From Halorubrum sp. CBA1229 (GTDB lineage: Archaea; Halobacteriota; Halobacteria; Halobacteriales; Haloferacaceae): 64,000 nt of DNA. Under the pieces are notes generated by a model. That model worked only from the letters and a program-made list of their open reading frames with translations, made no database searches and had not been told where the DNA came from. A program made the translations under genes and the position numbers. This document shows positions 25,152 to 34,600 of this stretch, one piece after another. Numbering within the stretch: position 1 is the stretch's first letter; each line of letters begins with the position of its first letter. The stretch lies in assembly GCF_003721435.2 (NCBI RefSeq), contig NZ_CP054585.1:2046001-2110000 (forward strand), read 5' to 3'.

Positions 25152-25751
25152 ATGCTGATCACGCTGGAGGGGCTCGACGGGAGCGGGAAGACGACCGTCT
25201 GGGAGGCGCTCCGCGACGCCTACCCCGACGCGACGTTCACCCGCGAGCCCACCGACAGCTGGTACGGCGAGGCGGTCGACCGGTCCATCGCGGTCGACGA
25301 CGCCGACCCGCTGGCGGAGCTGTTCCTGCTGACCGCCGACCACGCGAATCACCTCTCCGGGACGGTCGCGCCCGCGCTCGCCGACGGCGACCTCGTCGTC
25401 TCCGACCGCTACTCCGACTCCCGGTTCGCCTATCAGGCCGCGACGCTCGACGCGAGCGACGTCGCCCTCGACGGGACCGACCCGCTCGAATACATAAAAG
25501 AGATCCACGCGCCGTTCTCGCGGCCGCCCGACGCGACGGTCTACCTCGACCTGGACGCCCGCACCGCCGCCGAGCGCGCGGGCCGGACGAACAAGTTCGA
25601 GCAGGACGGCTACCTCGCGGCGGTCCGGGACAACTACGAGCGGCTGATCGACGCGGAGCCGGACCGGTTCGTGCGCGTCGACGCGACGCGGTCGCCAGAG
25701 GTCGTCACGGCCCGCGTCGAGGAGGTCATCGACGAGCTGGTCGAAGCATAG
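25152..25751 (+). CDS. tmk: Thymidylate kinase (dTMP kinase)
   Basis: The enzyme phosphorylates dTMP to dTDP for DNA synthesis. The P-loop is GLDGSGKTT (residues 7-15), followed by FTREPTD (substrate loop) and [14 protein letters not shown] (the DR(Y/H) motif); the lid region is [13 protein letters not shown]. The length of 199 aa is normal. A TATA-like GTTTATT sits about 27 nt before the ATG at 25152, so the mRNA is probably leaderless. The long in-frame extension upstream is antisense to the CNNM gene and is not used. Confidence 0.95.
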   Translation: MLITLEGLDGSGKTTVWEALRDAYPDATFTREPTDSWYGEAVDRSIAVDDADPLAELFLLTADHANHLSGTVAPALADGDLVVSDRYSDSRFAYQAATLDASDVALDGTDPLEYIKEIHAPFSRPPDATVYLDLDARTAAERAGRTNKFEQDGYLAAVRDNYERLIDAEPDRFVRVDATRSPEVVTARVEEVIDELVEA

Positions 25752-25811
25752 GTCGCCGCCGATCGAAGAACAGGCCGCCGCCGCCCCGGGCGAGGCCGAT
25801 CCGTCCCTCCG

Positions 25812-26159
25812 CTACTGCGTGTCCGGGAGCTCGTACTCCTCCGGGGAGGGCACGTAGAGGTAGTCGATGGCCGCGCCGAGCACGAGCGGCAGGAAGACGA
25901 GCAGTCCGAAGAGGACGGTCGTGCTGCCGAGGACGACGCCGGCGCCGACGTTGAACAGGCCGGTGAACACGAGCGTCGAGATAAACAGGAGCATCGGTGT
26001 CAACACGATCGTGTACACCACCGACCCCCACGACGTCGACAGTCGAAGCCGGAAGAAGCGGGTCGTCACCCCGACGACCAAGGTGTGGAACGCCATCAGG
26101 GCGAGGAGGCTGACGTACCCGATCAGCGCGAGCATACCCGCCGTACGGGCTCCCGCCAT
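25812..26159 (-). CDS. Small hypothetical membrane protein (115 aa)
   Basis: Three or four hydrophobic segments are visible (about residues 9-30, 45-65, 68-88 and 85-102), with a short acidic C-terminus containing PSPEEYELPDTQ. I do not recognise the family; similar uncharacterised proteins occur in haloarchaea. A TATA-like TTTAAATG near 26191-26198 fits the ATG at 26159; a second ATG at 26135 is possible. It converges with tmk. Confidence 0.7.
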   Translation of the reverse strand: MAGARTAGMLALIGYVSLLALMAFHTLVVGVTTRFFRLRLSTSWGSVVYTIVLTPMLLFISTLVFTGLFNVGAGVVLGSTTVLFGLLVFLPLVLGAAIDYLYVPSPEEYELPDTQ

Positions 26160-26265
26160 TTGCCCCTATCGGCCGGCGCGGCGGCGGCCCATTTAAAAAC
26201 TACCGCCCGCGAAGCCGATCGGAACGCGCCGTCGTCTCTGGGTTCCGATCCGCCGCCGCTCCCTT

Positions 26266-26772
26266 TTAAAATCCCCCGTCGTTCCCCTGCCGGCGCGCCG
26301 CCGACAGCAGCCCCGCCACGGGGTCGACGTACTCGTAGCCCGGGATCACGCCCTGCACGTAGGTCCCCTCGACGAAGTCGATGAGCGCCCCCGCGTCGTC
26401 GACGCCGCGCCGCTCGTTGATGTCGGTCAGCTCGAACTCGACGGCGATCTCGTCGTCCCCGACCGCGACTTGCGGGTCGAACTCGCGCTCGGCGCGCGTC
26501 ACGCCGCCGACGTCGACGACGCGGAGCTCGAACGTCTCGGCCCACCCCTCCTCGACCACGTCGGCGACCTCGTCGGCGGTCGCCGCCGAGAGGGTCGGCA
26601 CCCGGACGGTGACGGCGAACCGCACCCGGCCGTCTCCCGCGGGCTCGGCGCGCACCTCCCCGTCGAACGCGGTCGTTTCCGAGGTCCACACGCCCTCCCC
26701 GTCCGCGGGCTCGAAGGAGCCGTGGTCCGCGAACGCGCGGCGGACTCGGCCCGGCAGATCGGTCTCGCTCAT
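26266..26772 (-). CDS. Haloarchaeal conserved protein, DUF5813-like
   Basis: The ATG at 26772 gives MSETDLPGRVRRAFADHG and a soluble acidic protein of 168 aa. Characteristic stretches are GVWTSETTAFDGEV, VTVRVPTLSAATADEV and YVQGVIPGYEYVDPVAGLL. From memory these fit the uncharacterised DUF5813 family, but I cannot confirm this. There are no catalytic motifs or membrane segments. It diverges from the ATP-grasp gene, about 100 bp apart. Confidence 0.75.
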   Translation of the reverse strand: MSETDLPGRVRRAFADHGSFEPADGEGVWTSETTAFDGEVRAEPAGDGRVRFAVTVRVPTLSAATADEVADVVEEGWAETFELRVVDVGGVTRAEREFDPQVAVGDDEIAVEFELTDINERRGVDDAGALIDFVEGTYVQGVIPGYEYVDPVAGLLSAARRQGNDGGF

Positions 26773-26875
26773 ACCGGAGGGAGGCGCGGCGCGACCAAAA
26801 GCGCGTTGCGTCACCGGTAGTGGCACGCCGGGCCGCTACTGGTGGCCCTTTGTACCCGGACGAGCAACGCGGCGT

Positions 26876-28225
26876 ATGGCAGCGCAGTTCCTCTCGACGG
26901 AAGCGCTGATCGACGCGCTCGCGGACGCCTCCTTCGACCGTCCGCCGGCCCTCGTCAGCAACGCCCACGTGACCGGACTCGGCGTCGCGCGCGCGCTCGA
27001 CGCCCACGACGTGCCCGTGATCGCGCTCGACCGCGCCGGCGACGGCGCGGGCGGGGGTGACGGTGGAGCCGACGCGTCCGGCGCGGGCGACCCGGGCGGG
27101 AACGCCGACGCGGTCCGCCACGACGGCCTCGCCCCGCCCTCCGACGCGGTCGACTTCGCGGGCGCGGTCACCTACCCCCTCGACGACCTCGACGGGTTCC
27201 GCGAGGACGTGGAGGCGGTCGTCGACGCCGCGGGGACCGAGGCGGTCGCGTTCGGCTGCATGGACGAGTGGGCGCTGGCGTACGCCGAGGCCGACCCCGA
27301 CGGCGTCCGGCTCCCCTTCTCCGGGGTCGACACGCTCGACGACGTGTTGAACAAGTCCGAGCTGTACGCGACCTGCGAGGCGCTCGGCGTCCCGTACCCG
27401 GAGACGTATCGGCTGGCGGAGACCGCGGACGCGGCGACGCGGAAGGCGGACGCCACGGTCGAGGAGGCCGCCGCGGCGCTCGGCTTCCCGCTGGTGGTGA
27501 AACCCGAGCTCAAGCGCGACTTCGAGGAGGCGCTCGGCACCAACGTGATCGAGGTCGCCGACCGCGACGAGCTGGCGGACGTCGTGGCGGCCGCGAGCGA
27601 CGAGGGGATCGCCGTGATGGCGCAGAAGCGCGTCGAGGTCGCGACCGGTCGGGACCACTCGCTCGCGTCGTACGTGCCGCCCTCGGGGACCGACGACGCC
27701 CTCGCGGTCGTCGGCAACGCGGCGGTCCGGTACCCCCAACAGTTCGGGACTTCCTGTCTGGTCGAGACGGCCGACGAGCCCGCCATCGAGGGGCGGGCCC
27801 TCGCGGTGCTCGACGACGCCGGCTACCACGGGATCAGCGAGGCCGAGTTCGTCTACGACGCCGACCGCGACGAGTTCCTCCTGCTCGACGTCAACACCCG
27901 CCCGTGGAAGTGGATCGGTATGCCGGTCGCCGCGGGCGCGAACCTCCCGATGGCCGCCTACGCCGCGGTCACCGACGCGACGTACGAGTCGTCCGGAACC
28001 GAGCCGACGCGGTGGGTGTTCCTCCGCGATTACCTCTCTCTTTTAGCGGGCGACGACGCGTTCTGGGACCAGCTGTCACCCGCCGACTGGCGGCGGCTCG
28101 TCTCCGGCGCGTTCGAGCGCGAGGGCGATCTGACGACCGGGGCGTACCGACCCTCCGACCCCGGCCCGGCCGCGAAGCTGTTCGAGACGGAGTTCGTCGA
28201 CCGCGAGTACTACTGCGCCTGCTGA
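26876..28225 (+). CDS. ATP-grasp carboxylate-amine ligase-like protein
   Basis: The 449-aa protein has an N-terminal Rossmann-like domain (PALVSNAHVTGLGVARAL) and an ATP-grasp domain from about residue 155: LNKSELYATCEALGVPYPETY, FPLVVKPELKR and, near the C-terminus, FLLLDVNTRPWKW for Mg-ATP binding. The pattern matches carboxylate-amine ligases annotated in haloarchaea and is close to the CarB/PylC/preATP-grasp group. A glycine/aspartate linker (GAGGGDGGADASGAGDPGG) interrupts the N-terminal domain near residue 60. The substrate is unknown. Confidence 0.85.
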   Translation: MAAQFLSTEALIDALADASFDRPPALVSNAHVTGLGVARALDAHDVPVIALDRAGDGAGGGDGGADASGAGDPGGNADAVRHDGLAPPSDAVDFAGAVTYPLDDLDGFREDVEAVVDAAGTEAVAFGCMDEWALAYAEADPDGVRLPFSGVDTLDDVLNKSELYATCEALGVPYPETYRLAETADAATRKADATVEEAAAALGFPLVVKPELKRDFEEALGTNVIEVADRDELADVVAAASDEGIAVMAQKRVEVATGRDHSLASYVPPSGTDDALAVVGNAAVRYPQQFGTSCLVETADEPAIEGRALAVLDDAGYHGISEAEFVYDADRDEFLLLDVNTRPWKWIGMPVAAGANLPMAAYAAVTDATYESSGTEPTRWVFLRDYLSLLAGDDAFWDQLSPADWRRLVSGAFEREGDLTTGAYRPSDPGPAAKLFETEFVDREYYCAC

Positions 28226-28442
28226 GCGGGCGGCGGTCATTCTTCCGTGGGGGCAGCCAAAGCACGCTCGGAACCTCCGCCGACCGCGCGCCCGAGCACA
28301 CGGTCGCTCGATGTGATCGAAGAGACCATTACCGCACGGCTCGATGCGGAACGCACTCCCTCCGAGGACACGAGAGCGTGAGCAGACCGCGAGAACTCCC
28401 CGAACACGTCGACCACTACGCCACACTCCGGCCCGCCACCCC

Positions 28443-29147
28443 ATGACGAACGTTCTGCAAATTGCGTTCTACGTCTTCTTGACGGGGATCTTCGGCACGG
28501 TCCTGATCGGGTCGCTGACTCGGAACCTCCAAGCGGTCGTGAACGGGATCGCGTCTCTCGTCGTCGCCGCCCTTCCGACGCTCGCCGAAATCGCGATCGC
28601 GTTCCGGAGCGGGGCGGACGTCGCGTTCGGGCCCGCGCTCTCCGCGTGGATCGCCGTCGCGGGGTTCCTTCACATGCTGGGGATGCTGGGATGGTACGAC
28701 ACCGTCTCCTGGTGGGACCATCTCACGCACGCCGTCTCCGCCGCTCTCGTCGCGGCACTCGTCTACGCGAGCCTCCAGGTCCCGTCCCCGCTCGGATCGC
28801 AGGTCGCGGATCCCTACGCGGCCCTCTTCACCGTCCTGTTCACGCTCGGTGCCGGCGTCGTCTGGGAGTTCGTGGAGCTGGCCGCCCGCGAACTCGGCGA
28901 GTACATCGACAGACCGCCGGTGCTCGAGTACTACGGGCTCCGCGATACGGTCCTCGACATGGCGTTCAACGGGGTCGGCGCCGTCGGCGTGGTCGCGCTC
29001 GACGTCCGCGTGTTCGTCTCGGTCACAGAGCAAATCCCGCGGATCGCCGAAACGGCCGTCGTCGGGGGAACCGTCCTCCTGTTCGTCGGCGCACTCGCTC
29101 TCGGAGTCGCTCTCGAGACGATCCGGAACGCCGCGACCGATACCTGA
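28443..29147 (+). CDS. Multi-pass membrane protein, YjdF/DUF2238-like
   Basis: The 234-aa protein has about six hydrophobic helices. The motif DTVSWWDHLTHAVSAALVA, and later WEFVELAARELGEY with LRDTVLDMAFNGVGAVG, follow the pattern of YjdF-like DUF2238 proteins (Asp/His in one helix; WE and Dx3D...N in later ones). No transport or enzymatic role is established. The ATG at 28443 is the start; the spacer 28226-28442 holds no other gene. Confidence 0.7.
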   Translation: MTNVLQIAFYVFLTGIFGTVLIGSLTRNLQAVVNGIASLVVAALPTLAEIAIAFRSGADVAFGPALSAWIAVAGFLHMLGMLGWYDTVSWWDHLTHAVSAALVAALVYASLQVPSPLGSQVADPYAALFTVLFTLGAGVVWEFVELAARELGEYIDRPPVLEYYGLRDTVLDMAFNGVGAVGVVALDVRVFVSVTEQIPRIAETAVVGGTVLLFVGALALGVALETIRNAATDT

Positions 29148-29208
29148 GAAAGAGTCGGGGCCGGCGGAATCCGCGGCTGCCGGCACGAACGGCGCGTTGT
29201 ACGCGGAA

Positions 29209-30120
29209 TTACGACGTCGACGGCGACATCTGGATGTTGAGGCTCTTCTGGACGAGCTGGGTGAACGCCATCGAGCACAGGAAGTACCAGAGGATCCACA
29301 TCTGGATCGGACCGACGATCCCCGTGTCCCACGTGACGGTCCCGGCGAGCGGCACCACGAGCTCTTGGGCCGCGATCTCCGGGTACGCGGAGTCGGACCC
29401 GCGGTAGCCGATCACCCAGAACATCCAGAGGAACGCCGGGATGGTGAGGAACATGATCCACACCATCGGGCGGAACTGCTCTTTGAACATCCCGAGCTGG
29501 TCGCCCATCGCGTCCATCTGCTCCTCTTGGATGGCGTCTAACGCCGCGTCGTCGTCGCGCTCCTTCGCCTCCTTGCGGCGCTCCTGGATGTCCTGCATCC
29601 GCTCTTGGTACTGGCTCATCTTCTCCATGTCCATGAGTCCCGCGCGCAGGAGCGTGGAGTACATCCCGGTCCCGAGCGCGATCACCATGATGACTACGTA
29701 GAAGGGGACGACGTTCAGCAGGGGCCCGAGGACGACGTCGATCGCCCCCGCGATCGTGTCCCGGACCGGTCCGACGGCGTACCCGACGAAGGCGCCGAGC
29801 GTCGCGACGCCGGCGAGCTTGTCCCACTTCGTCCACGACGTCGTCTCGGGGGTCTCGACGTCGCCGCCACCGCCGCTCCCGTCGTCCTCGCTCAGTCCCG
29901 CCTCGATCTCGTCGGGGTCCGCGAGCGCGAAGCCGCGCTCGCCGTCGACGAGGATCTCCTTCTCGATGAGGCGGCCCCACTGGCCGCTGGTGATCTCGTC
30001 GCGGACGTCGACCCACTGGACCTCGCCGTCGGTGGCGCGGTCGAGGACGATCTCCAAGGCGTCCCGCATCTCGCCGTCCTCGCTGACGAGCGAGCGGACT
30101 CTCCGTTCGACCTTACTCAT
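29209..30120 (-). CDS. DUF106 membrane protein (EMC3/TMCO1/Get1-like, Oxa1 superfamily)
   Basis: Archaeal DUF106 proteins are YidC/Oxa1-like insertases thought to help insert membrane proteins. The 303-aa protein has an acidic soluble N-terminus, one helix near residues 103-120, a helix pair around 130-160, then a cytoplasmic coiled coil (MSQYQERMQDIQERRKEAKE) and C-terminal helices with FRPMVWIMFLTIPAFLW. It follows adk on the same strand, the usual archaeal arrangement near secY. A TATA-like CTTAACC about 27 nt before the ATG suggests its own promoter as well. Confidence 0.92.
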   Translation of the reverse strand: MSKVERRVRSLVSEDGEMRDALEIVLDRATDGEVQWVDVRDEITSGQWGRLIEKEILVDGERGFALADPDEIEAGLSEDDGSGGGGDVETPETTSWTKWDKLAGVATLGAFVGYAVGPVRDTIAGAIDVVLGPLLNVVPFYVVIMVIALGTGMYSTLLRAGLMDMEKMSQYQERMQDIQERRKEAKERDDDAALDAIQEEQMDAMGDQLGMFKEQFRPMVWIMFLTIPAFLWMFWVIGYRGSDSAYPEIAAQELVVPLAGTVTWDTGIVGPIQMWILWYFLCSMAFTQLVQKSLNIQMSPSTS

Positions 30121-30172
30121 TATCGGTCGGTTAGCGGTCGACGGTTAAGAACCTTGTAGGATCGGCGTCGCG

Positions 30173-30234
30173 GCCGGTGTGTCGGGCCGCGGCCGATACC
30201 GCAGCCGGTGTGTCGGGCCGCGGCCGATACCGCA
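30173..30234. repeat. Two perfect copies of a 31-bp tandem repeat
   Basis: The 31-bp unit containing GTCGGGCCGCGGCCGATACC occurs at 30173-30203 and 30204-30234 without mismatch and is followed by a partial third copy. It lies between the adk stop and the DUF106 promoter. Confidence 0.9.
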
Positions 30235-30267
30235 GCCGGCGTCGCGGCCGCTCACCGCGCTCCAGCG

Positions 30268-30891
30268 TTACGCCTCGACGACGTCGCGGATCCGGGCGAA
30301 GACCTCGTCCGGGGCCGCCTCGCCGTCGACCTCGACGAGGACGCCCTCGTCGCGGAAGTGGTCGATCACGGGCTCGGTGTTGTCGTAGAAGACCTGGAGC
30401 CGCTCGCGGGCGGTCTCCTCGGTGTCGTCGTCGCGCTGGATCAGCTCGCCGCCGCACTCGTCGCAGACGCCCGCCTCCTCGGGCGGCTGGAAGTCGACGT
30501 GGAAGTTCGCGCCGCAGTCGTCGCACACCCGGCGGCCGGTGAGTCGGTCGACGAGCACCTCCTCGTCGACGTCGAGAAAGACGACTGCGTCGAGCTCGGT
30601 GATCTCCGAGAGGTACTCGGCCTGATCGAGGTTGCGCGGGTAGCCGTCGAGCACGAACCCGTCGGCGTCGTCGAGCGCGGCCTCGACGATCTCGTTGACG
30701 ACCGGATCGGGGACGAGCTCGCCCGCCTCCATGAACGAGCGCGGCGTGCCGTACTCCGTCTCCATGTCCTTGTTCGCGCGGAGCGCGTCGCCGGTCGTGA
30801 CGTGCTCGACGCCGTACTCGTCGGCGAGCTTCGCGCTCTGCGTCCCCTTTCCGGCACCGGGCGCCCCCAGCAGAAGGATTCGATGACTCAT
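30268..30891 (-). CDS. adk: Adenylate kinase
   Basis: The enzyme interconverts ATP and AMP with 2 ADP. The P-loop is [11 protein letters not shown], the AMP-binding region is [16 protein letters not shown], and the LID domain has a zinc site with C-x2-C...C-x2-C ([10 protein letters not shown]...GVCDECGGE), as in long bacterial-type Adk. It is 207 aa. A TATA-like CCTTTACG near 30916-30922 fits a leaderless start at 30891. It is followed by DUF106. Confidence 0.97.
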   Translation of the reverse strand: MSHRILLLGAPGAGKGTQSAKLADEYGVEHVTTGDALRANKDMETEYGTPRSFMEAGELVPDPVVNEIVEAALDDADGFVLDGYPRNLDQAEYLSEITELDAVVFLDVDEEVLVDRLTGRRVCDDCGANFHVDFQPPEEAGVCDECGGELIQRDDDTEETARERLQVFYDNTEPVIDHFRDEGVLVEVDGEAAPDEVFARIRDVVEA

Positions 30892-31011
30892 ACCGGAGCG
30901 CTCGCCCGCCGCACGTAAAGGCTTGAAGATCCCGGCGAGCGAGGGGTGCCGCCGGTCGGCGCGCTCACGGATGCGATGGCCGTATTCGCCTCGCTATCGT
31001 CGTATTCCCTG

Positions 31012-31087
31012 TTATCGTCGCTCTCCCTGGCTTCTCGATCGTTGTCGCCCTCGCCGGCTCCTCGGCCGTTGTCGCTCTCGCCGGCTC
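31012..31087. repeat. Imperfect ~30-bp tandem repeat after the GNAT stop
   Basis: Three related units (near 31012, 31040 and 31068) contain GTTGTCGC followed by CTCGCCGGCTC, with increasing divergence away from the gene. They fill most of the 30892-31087 spacer next to the stop codon at 31088. Confidence 0.65.
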
Positions 31088-31657
31088 TCACCCCTCGTCG
31101 TCTTCGTCGGTCCCGTCCTCCTCGTCCTCGTTCAGCCGGAGCCCCATCTCCAGCTCGAAGCTCTCGGCGTTGGAGGTCTCGAAGCCGATCTTCTTGTACA
31201 GCGAGACGGCCGCGCGGTTCCACCGCTCGACGGTGAGCCACACCTTCTCGACCCCCTCCGCCTGCCCGTGGCCGAGCAGGCCGCGGATGAGGTGGGTGCC
31301 GATCCCGGCGCGCTGGTACTCCTGATGGACGAAGATCGCCAGCTCGTAGGCGTCGCCGTCGGGCACCAGCGTCGCGTGCCCCGCGACCTGGTCGCCGCAC
31401 CACGCGATCACGTTGTAACAGTCGTCGTCGAGGATCGCGTCTAACCACTCGCGGATGCGCTTCTCTCCGCCGGGGGGGATCCCCTGCGCGCGGTCGGACG
31501 GGTCGAAGGCGTCGTACATCTCGACGAGCGACTCGTACGCGGCCTCGGAGCCGCCGTACGGCCGTATCTCGACCGTCCGATCCTCCCGGTCGGTGAACTC
31601 GGTGGGAGGGGCGGGGAAGTCGTCGGCGGCCGCGTCCGGGTAGCGTCGGTCGCTCAT
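31088..31657 (-). CDS. GNAT-family N-acetyltransferase
   Basis: The 189-aa protein carries the acetyl-CoA binding pattern YQRAGIGTHLIRGLLGHG (motif A, R/Q-x2-G-x-G/A) and motif B VERWNRAAVSLYKKIGFE. The C-terminus is very acidic. The acceptor substrate is unknown. Its ATG overlaps the stop of the Usp gene by 4 bp (ATGA), so the two are translationally coupled and the Usp gene is upstream. Confidence 0.92.
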   Translation of the reverse strand: MSDRRYPDAAADDFPAPPTEFTDREDRTVEIRPYGGSEAAYESLVEMYDAFDPSDRAQGIPPGGEKRIREWLDAILDDDCYNVIAWCGDQVAGHATLVPDGDAYELAIFVHQEYQRAGIGTHLIRGLLGHGQAEGVEKVWLTVERWNRAAVSLYKKIGFETSNAESFELEMGLRLNEDEEDGTDEDDEG

Positions 31658-32022
31658 CTGACCAGCGTGACCGACGTCTTGGCGTTCAACAGGACGAACT
31701 CCGCGATCGGTCCGAGCGTGATCTTCCCCATCGGGCTGGTGTGGCCCCCGCCGAGGACGATCTTCTCGAACTCCTCCCGTTCGGCGATTTCAACCAGTCT
31801 GCTCCCGGGGTCGCCCTCGACTCGCCTCACGTCGGCGTCGATTCCCGCGTCGTCGATCGCCTCCCGGGCACGCTGTATCACCTCGTCGGGAGCGACCGAC
31901 GAGTCCTCGTTGTCGACCACCGCCACCGTGAGATCGTCGTTCGCGACCGCCGCCCGCTCGACGGTCTGATCGAGCGCGCGGAACGAGTCGTCGCTACCGC
32001 CGATCCCGCAGAGCACCTTCAT
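31654..32022 (-). CDS. Universal stress protein, short single domain
   Basis: From the ATG at 32022 the protein is 122 aa: MKVLCGIGGSDDSFRALDQ, EEFEKIVLGGGHTSPMGKITLGPIAEF. The ATP loop GGGHTSPMGKITLG resembles G-2x-G-9x-G in shortened form, so nucleotide binding is likely but not certain. It is the first gene of a two-gene unit with the acetyltransferase, which could suggest Usp-linked control of acetylation; this is inference only. Confidence 0.85.
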   Translation of the reverse strand: MKVLCGIGGSDDSFRALDQTVERAAVANDDLTVAVVDNEDSSVAPDEVIQRAREAIDDAGIDADVRRVEGDPGSRLVEIAEREEFEKIVLGGGHTSPMGKITLGPIAEFVLLNAKTSVTLVR

Positions 32023-32187
32023 ACGACGCACGTCCACACGACGGTACAAAAGTGGTTCTCCGCGGGCGACGCTCGCCGCCGGCTGGCGGACCAGCGCCGC
32101 CGCTTCGGTCGACGCCGGCGCGCCCGTCGCGCCTCGCCGCCGCTCCCAGCGGCAACCCTTTTGTTCGGGGGTCGGGTTGATACCACC

Positions 32188-32943
32188 ATGAACGACCAGC
32201 CCGGTCCCGCGTCGGACGACGCCGCGGGGTCGGACCCCGACGGCGAGCCGCCGGCCGGAGACGAGGGGGCTCCGGGGTCCCTCGACGAGTCGCCCCCGCC
32301 GCGAGATGCCGACGGCGACGAACCTGCCGCCGACAGCGACGCTGCCGCCGACAGCGACGCTACCGCCACCGACGGTGACGAACCCGCGGCCGGCGGCGAC
32401 GCGACCGCCGACGTCCCGCCGGAGGTCCGCAAGTACGAGCGGTTCAAGAAGATGGACGGCGCCCGCTACGAGCGCGTCAACGACTTCCTCCGCGACCGGA
32501 CGTACGTCACGGCCCGCGAGTGGGCGATCGCGCGGCTCTGCGCCGACTTCCGCACCGAGACGGGCGTCGAGATGACGAAGATCGGCGAGAACCTCCCCGA
32601 GCTCGTCCCCTTCATGACCGACACGTACACCCCGCAGGCGGTCAACCAGGCGCGCTACTCCTTCGAGGAGAAGGTGACGAAGGCGGGCGCCACGTTCCTC
32701 TACGGGGCGATGTCCGGCTTCTTCACCGCCGAGGACCTCGACGAGATGATGTACGAGGTGACGGAGGTCGCGAAGTTCCTCCTCGAGGTCGAGGGGGTCG
32801 ACCTCGCCGTCGCCGACGAGCTGGAGGCCGAAGACAAGATCAGCGAGGTGATGCGCGAGGTGCGCGCCTCCTCGGCCGACCTCCGCGGCGAGGAGGTTCG
32901 GTGCCCGGAGTGCGGGCACGTCCACGAGCCGGCGGAGGACTGA
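32188..32943 (+). CDS. Haloarchaeal conserved protein, DUF5806-like, with C-terminal zinc-knuckle
   Basis: From the ATG at 32188 the protein is 251 aa. The first 75 residues are disordered and acidic, with an in-frame 18-bp repeat (ADSDA twice). The conserved part runs from VRKYERFKKMDGARYERVN to the end and looks alpha-helical; it ends with CPECGH, a single CxxC-H knuckle. From memory the core matches DUF5806. It is followed after 2 nt by a histidine kinase, so the two are very probably co-translated. Confidence 0.8.
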   Translation: MNDQPGPASDDAAGSDPDGEPPAGDEGAPGSLDESPPPRDADGDEPAADSDAAADSDATATDGDEPAAGGDATADVPPEVRKYERFKKMDGARYERVNDFLRDRTYVTAREWAIARLCADFRTETGVEMTKIGENLPELVPFMTDTYTPQAVNQARYSFEEKVTKAGATFLYGAMSGFFTAEDLDEMMYEVTEVAKFLLEVEGVDLAVADELEAEDKISEVMREVRASSADLRGEEVRCPECGHVHEPAED

Positions 32944-32945
32944 CG

Positions 32946-34598
32946 ATGGAGCGATTCCCCGAGGCGCTCGACGGCATCCCGGACGCGGTCCTGATCATCG
33001 ACGCCGAGGGGGTCATCCGCGCGGCCAACGAGCGCACCGAGTCGGTGCTCGGATACGACCCCGACGAGCTGGAGGGGCGGGAGTTCGAGACGCTGCTGTT
33101 CGATCCCGACAGCGGCGCGGCCGGTCGCGAGGTCCACCGGTACGTCGTCGACCCGGAGCCACGCTCGATGTCGGCGAGCCTCGACCTGCACGCGCGCCGC
33201 GCGGACGGCACGGAAGTGCCGGTGACGCTCAGCCTCGGCCCGTTCGAACGCGACGGGGAGACGTACCTGGTCGTCACGCTCGTCGACGTCCGCGCGGAGC
33301 GCGCCGAGCAGGCCGAACTGCACCGACGGACGCAGACGCTGGAGGCGCTCCACGAGGCGACGCAGGACCTCCTGAAGACGACCGACCGAGAGGTCGCCGC
33401 GGAGGCAGCCGTCGAGTACGTCGAGGAGGTGCTCGGTCACACGATCGCGGGGATCTGGCTGTACGACGAGGACGAGGCGGCTCTCATCCCGGTCGTCTGG
33501 ACCGCCGGCGCCGACGAGGTCGTGGGCGACCACCCCACGTTCTCGGCCGACGAGCGGAGCATCTCGTGGCAGGTGTTCGACTCCGGCGAGCCGGAGTACG
33601 TCGCCGACACCCGCGCGGAGCCGGACCTGTACAACGCCGACTCGCCGATCCGGAGCGAGCTCGTCCTCCCGCTCGGCCGCTACGGGATCATCAACGTCGG
33701 CGCCACGGAGCCCGACGCGTTCGGCAAGTCGGACCTCGCGGTCGCGCGGATCTGGGCCGCGACGGTGACGATGGTGTTCGTCCGGATCGAGCGGGAGCGC
33801 CAGCTCCGGGCCCGCGAGGACGAAATCGCCCGCGAGCGCGACCGCCTCGAGGAGTTCGCCAGCCTCGTCTCCCACGACCTCCGGAGCCCGCTCAACGTCG
33901 CGGCCGGGAACCTCGACCTGATCCGCGAGCGCCTGAGCGAGGAGCAGACGGAGGCGCCGGAGGTCGACGCTGTCGAGCGGTCGCTCGAACGGATGGAGGC
34001 GCTCGTCGAAGACATGCTGACGCTCGCCAGACAGGGGAAACGCGTCGACGAGACGGAGGCCGTCTCGCTGCGCGCCGTCGCCAAGGAGTCGTGGGAGAGC
34101 GTCGACACCGCCGCCGCCGAGCTGACCGTCGCCGACGACCCCGTGCTCCGGGCCGACCGGAGCCGGCTGCGACAGGCCCTCGAGAACCTGTTCGCCAACG
34201 CGGTCACCCACGGGGGCGCGGACGTCAGCGTCGAGGTCGGCGCGCTCGACGACGCGGAGGGCGGGACCGGCTTCTACGTCGCCGACGACGGGCCGGGGGT
34301 CCCCGACGAGGTGCGCGACGACGTGTTCGACACGGGCGTGTCGACCGACGAGGACGGGACCGGGTTCGGGCTGAAGATCGTCGCGGAGGTGGCCGACGCG
34401 CACGGCTGGTCGGTCGAGCTTGTCGACGCCGACGGCGGCGGCGCGCGCTTCGAGTTCCGCGGGGTCGAGCGGGACGAGCTCGACGACGCCGGCGGCGACG
34501 GCGATGCAGCTGATCCTGACGACGGCGACGGCGCTGGCTCCGACGATGTCGCCGACGCCGCTGATCTCGACGCCCCGGCGGCCGACGGTGACGACTGA
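32946..34598 (+). CDS. PAS-GAF sensor histidine kinase
   Basis: The 550-aa soluble kinase has a PAS domain (residues 1-120; GIPDAVLIIDAEGVIRAANE), a GAF domain (about 135-285), HisKA with the phospho-acceptor in SLVSHDLRSPLN, and HATPase with ENLFANAVTHG, DDGPGVPD and GTGFGLKI. It has no membrane segment and no receiver domain, and no response regulator lies nearby. The C-terminal 45 residues are Asp/Ala repeats. It begins 2 nt after the DUF5806-like gene, suggesting a functional pair. Confidence 0.92.
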   Translation: MERFPEALDGIPDAVLIIDAEGVIRAANERTESVLGYDPDELEGREFETLLFDPDSGAAGREVHRYVVDPEPRSMSASLDLHARRADGTEVPVTLSLGPFERDGETYLVVTLVDVRAERAEQAELHRRTQTLEALHEATQDLLKTTDREVAAEAAVEYVEEVLGHTIAGIWLYDEDEAALIPVVWTAGADEVVGDHPTFSADERSISWQVFDSGEPEYVADTRAEPDLYNADSPIRSELVLPLGRYGIINVGATEPDAFGKSDLAVARIWAATVTMVFVRIERERQLRAREDEIARERDRLEEFASLVSHDLRSPLNVAAGNLDLIRERLSEEQTEAPEVDAVERSLERMEALVEDMLTLARQGKRVDETEAVSLRAVAKESWESVDTAAAELTVADDPVLRADRSRLRQALENLFANAVTHGGADVSVEVGALDDAEGGTGFYVADDGPGVPDEVRDDVFDTGVSTDEDGTGFGLKIVAEVADAHGWSVELVDADGGGARFEFRGVERDELDDAGGDGDAADPDDGDGAGSDDVADAADLDAPAADGDD

Positions 34599-34600
34599 AC

